Positions 52,487-54,800 of a stretch of 54,800 bases of DNA are shown here, piece after piece. The stretch lies in assembly GCA_009775705.1 (NCBI GenBank), contig VSQE01000006.1, positions 1-54,800 of the forward strand, written 5' to 3'. The stretch's first letter is position 1. Every line of letters starts with the position of its first letter. Below the pieces are notes generated by a model, which worked only from the letters and a program-made list of their open reading frames with translations, searched no databases and had not been told where the DNA came from. The position numbers were made by a program, and so were the translations under genes. Origin of the DNA: Prevotellamassilia sp. (GTDB taxonomy: Bacteria > Bacteroidota > Bacteroidia > Bacteroidales > Bacteroidaceae).

Positions 52487-53647
52487 ATGAGAATTCCCGC
52501 TGGTCACTTAAAGAACATCCCCACTCCTTTTTACTTCTATGATATGGAACTGCTGTCCCACACCCTTTCCGTTATCAGTGAAGCTACAAAAGATACACCT
52601 GATTTCCATGTGCATTATGCAATCAAAGCCAATGCAAATCCCAAAATCCTGAAAGCAATAGCAGAAGCCGGATTCGGAGCGGATTGCGTCAGCGGCGGAG
52701 AAATCAAAGCTGCCGTTGCTGCTGGATTTCCTGCCGGTAAAATTGTATTTGCCGGAGTTGGAAAAAACGATGATGAAATCCGTCTGGGATTGGAAATTGG
52801 AATCAGTTGCTTCAATGTCGAGAGTTTACCCGAACTTGAAGTTATCAGCCAGTTGGCAGTACATGCCGGCAAGACGGCAAACGTCGCATTACGCATCAAT
52901 CCCAATGTAGATGCCCATACACATGAAAAAATAACCACCGGTCTAAACGAAAATAAATTCGGTATCGCAATGGAAGATACCCTTACTGCCATAGACAGAG
53001 CAAAGGAACTTCCCAACATCAACTATACCGGCCTGCACTTCCACATCGGAAGCCAGATCACAGATCTGACCGTATACCGCCATCTGTGCCAGCGTATCAA
53101 TAATTTGCAGGAACAGCTGGAAGAAAAAGAAATCACGACATCGAGCATTAATGTAGGCGGAGGTTTGGGAATTGACTACGAAAATCCTCAGGATCATCCC
53201 ATTCCCGACTTCAAGAACTATTTCCACCTGTTCCGCAGCCACTTGCAATTACGGACTGGACAGACTTTGCATTTTGAACTGGGGCGTTCCGTTGTGGCGC
53301 AGTGTGGCAGTCTGATAGCCAAGGTTCTTTACGTGAAAAAAGGCCATTCCAAACAATTCCTGATTCTTGATGCCGGTTTCACGGAACTTATCCGCCCGGC
53401 CATGTATCAGGCCTATCATCAGATAGAGAATATAAATCGGCCTGCTTCAAATCCGTCCGAACATTATGATGTGGTAGGCCCGATATGCGAAAGCAGCGAT
53501 ATTTTCGGAAAAGAGGTATTTCTGCCCGTTTCCGAACGTGGTGACCTCATAGCCCTGCATTCTGCCGGAGCATACGGCGAGATCATGTCTTCTACCTACA
53601 ACTGCCGTTCTCTCCCAAAAAGTTATTTTTCCTCGGATTTTGAATAA
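52487..53647 (+). CDS. lysA: diaminopimelate decarboxylase
   Basis: A 386-residue PLP enzyme that makes L-lysine from meso-diaminopimelate. FHVHYAIKANANP contains the PLP-binding Lys, followed by GADCVSGGEI, HFHIGSQ, the VGGGLGIDY phosphate-binding loop and the C-terminal CESSDIF and AGAYGEIMSS. I chose ATG 52487 because the longer frame to 52322 would overlap lysC and the hairpin. No upstream lysine riboswitch was recognised. Confidence 0.95.
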   Translation: MRIPAGHLKNIPTPFYFYDMELLSHTLSVISEATKDTPDFHVHYAIKANANPKILKAIAEAGFGADCVSGGEIKAAVAAGFPAGKIVFAGVGKNDDEIRLGLEIGISCFNVESLPELEVISQLAVHAGKTANVALRINPNVDAHTHEKITTGLNENKFGIAMEDTLTAIDRAKELPNINYTGLHFHIGSQITDLTVYRHLCQRINNLQEQLEEKEITTSSINVGGGLGIDYENPQDHPIPDFKNYFHLFRSHLQLRTGQTLHFELGRSVVAQCGSLIAKVLYVKKGHSKQFLILDAGFTELIRPAMYQAYHQIENINRPASNPSEHYDVVGPICESSDIFGKEVFLPVSERGDLIALHSAGAYGEIMSSTYNCRSLPKSYFSSDFE

Positions 53648-53664
53648 GAGTAAAAACTGGATCC

Positions 53665-54063
53665 ATGAACAAACACGAATACATACAAGCCAACAAAGAT
53701 TGGCTGGAAACAAAAGCTAAAGAAGAGGGTGTCAAAGCCCTCTTCAAAGGAGTATATTACAAGGTCATAAGCGAAGGAAAGAATGACGGGAAACATCCGA
53801 CACCCTATAGCATCGTCACTGCCCATTACACCGGTTGGACCATAAACGGCAAGAAATTCGACAGTAGCCGCAGCGGTACTCCAATAGCATTCCGTCTGAA
53901 CGAACTGATTGAAGGTTGGATCATCGCGATGCAACAAATGTGCATCGGAGACAAGTGGGAGATTTACATTCCTGCCGCATTGGGATACGGTAAATTCTCA
54001 CAGCCTGGTATTCCGGGCGGCTCTACACTGATATTCGAGATTGAATTATTGGGCATAGCTTAG
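53665..54063 (+). CDS. FKBP-type peptidyl-prolyl cis-trans isomerase
   Basis: A 132-residue protein with a short N-terminal helical region (KDWLETKAKEEGVKAL) and a single FKBP domain. Typical FKBP features are VTAHYTGWTINGKKFDSS, the RLNELIEGWIIAMQQMCIGD segment, and the C-terminal YIPAALGYGKFSQPGIPGGSTLIFEIELL. No signal peptide is visible, so it is probably cytoplasmic, unlike most Bacteroidetes Mip/FkpA lipoproteins. It follows lysA by 17 bp in the same transcript direction. Confidence 0.93.
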   Translation: MNKHEYIQANKDWLETKAKEEGVKALFKGVYYKVISEGKNDGKHPTPYSIVTAHYTGWTINGKKFDSSRSGTPIAFRLNELIEGWIIAMQQMCIGDKWEIYIPAALGYGKFSQPGIPGGSTLIFEIELLGIA

Positions 54064-54123
54064 TTTGCCATACCCCACACACGTCTTGCCCCGTTTCCCT
54101 ACAATCGCGTAGAATTCCGCACT

Positions 54124-54800
54124 TTATCTCAGCCGTAAAACCCGAATACCGATAGACTTGGGATGTTTGGCAAGATACTGGTACAAAGTCATCGGCTCCT
54201 CTACTACCTTTTTGTGGATGGAGGAAGCATTCAGCAGATGCAATTTTCCGTCACGGCCCCAGACAGAGAAACCCAGATGCGAATAATCCAGACCACTCTT
54301 GTCGGTCACGATTGCCACAATATCACCGTCACAGATATTCTGCAATTTCTGGCGATTGAGTCCGGTTGATTTTTCGGGCAAATATGATACGATGGTATTG
54401 TTCTCTGCTTTTTCCATTTCCCGGATTTTCACTACCCATTCGGGATGAAGTCTCAACATTTTATAGGAATTGGAATGCACACTCATGTACGCATTATTTA
54501 TTTTCTTTTTTCCGGTAAAATATCTATTGGCCCCCACATTCTCCACCAACCCCTTTCTGATATTGTCATTTATCCACCATTCAAAATAGTGAAGGCGCGA
54601 GACATAACCGTCACACTTGCCTTTCCGATAACGCAAACGCTCCAGATTGCGGCAATAATCCACAAAGCTGTCAGAACCTTGCCTGCGCGTCATTGTCAGG
54701 GCCATCACAGTTTCGACAAGAGTAGTGCAGTCAAGTTCTCTGAGGTTCACTATGATTCTTTCCGGATCTGCCACTTCCAAGGTATGTGCCACGTATGGAA
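54124..54800 (-). CDS. DUF1460 amidase-like protein, N-terminus beyond the window
   Basis: At least 225 residues; the frame continues past the right edge (first visible codons give PYVAHTLE). This is a DUF1460 (N-acetylmuramoyl-L-alanine amidase-like) protein. Family markers are VNLRELDCTTLVETVMALT, with the conserved Cys, and DYSHLGFSV with the conserved His near the C-terminal third. By NlpC/P60-like logic these would be a Cys-His pair acting on peptidoglycan fragments. It is convergent with the FKBP gene, with no terminator in the 60-bp gap. A signal peptide, if any, is outside the window. Confidence 0.85.
   Translation of the reverse strand, partial: PYVAHTLEVADPERIIVNLRELDCTTLVETVMALTMTRRQGSDSFVDYCRNLERLRYRKGKCDGYVSRLHYFEWWINDNIRKGLVENVGANRYFTGKKKINNAYMSVHSNSYKMLRLHPEWVVKIREMEKAENNTIVSYLPEKSTGLNRQKLQNICDGDIVAIVTDKSGLDYSHLGFSVWGRDGKLHLLNASSIHKKVVEEPMTLYQYLAKHPKSIGIRVLRLR

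Noticed and set aside
1..54800. CRISPR array, prophage, transposon or integrative element
   Set aside because: No direct-repeat array, transposase, integrase or phage gene was recognised; apart from the fdt gene set the content is conserved chromosomal genes.

Overview
The window looks like ordinary chromosome from a member of the Bacteroidales that has a type IX secretion system (T9SS). The signs are adjacent porU and porV, a complete moxR/bat (aerotolerance) operon, a fused FeoA-FeoB iron transporter, a DUF1460 protein, and promoters of the Bacteroidetes type (TTTG near -33, TAnnTTTG near -7). No rRNA, tRNA, insertion sequence, prophage or CRISPR array was recognised. PorU/PorV make the genus Bacteroides itself less likely than a T9SS-bearing gut or oral genus, but I cannot name the species.

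Layout. 184-5225 (minus): a nucleotide-sugar and glycosyltransferase operon (FdtA-type ketoisomerase, acyltransferase, FdtB-type aminotransferase, three glycosyltransferases). 5346-7814 (minus): feoAB. 7979-15497 (minus): an operon DUF3078 protein > FAH-family protein > porU > porV > ispF, closed by a strong terminator. 16284-23448 (plus): pyrG, yidC, a DPP5-like S9 peptidase and an MFS transporter. 23567-26911 (minus): thiD, aspS, udk. 26992-36065 (minus): moxR, a DUF58 protein, a membrane protein, batA, batB, batC, a batD-batE fusion, then a PAP2 phosphatase. 36324-41951 (minus, except one lipoprotein gene): glycosyltransferase, C-GCAxxG-C-C protein, TSCPD protein, yebC, pheT. 42212-54063 (plus): GH27 alpha-galactosidase, HAD phosphatase, clpC, rfbC, lepA, ftsE-like, lysC, lysA, FKBP. 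The right edge cuts a DUF1460 amidase-like gene.

How the genes connect. PorU and PorV attach T9SS cargo to the cell surface. The GH27 enzyme at 42212 ends in a segment that resembles a T9SS type-A sorting domain, so it may be a client. The fdt operon and rfbC supply modified dTDP-sugars for surface glycans. lysC and lysA supply diaminopimelate/lysine.

The most unusual signal is a pair of colinear intergenic elements, at 15801-15983 (minus) and 44985-45167 (plus). Each is 183 nt with no indel between them. Each has a near-consensus promoter preceded by a 10-bp palindrome, a predicted ~45-nt transcript ending in a terminator whose stem shows a compensatory base change, and a second 47-nt hairpin. 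One precedes the DUF3078-porU-porV operon and the other precedes clpC, at similar distances. This may be a small-RNA or regulatory-element family; whether it is already catalogued could not be tested here.
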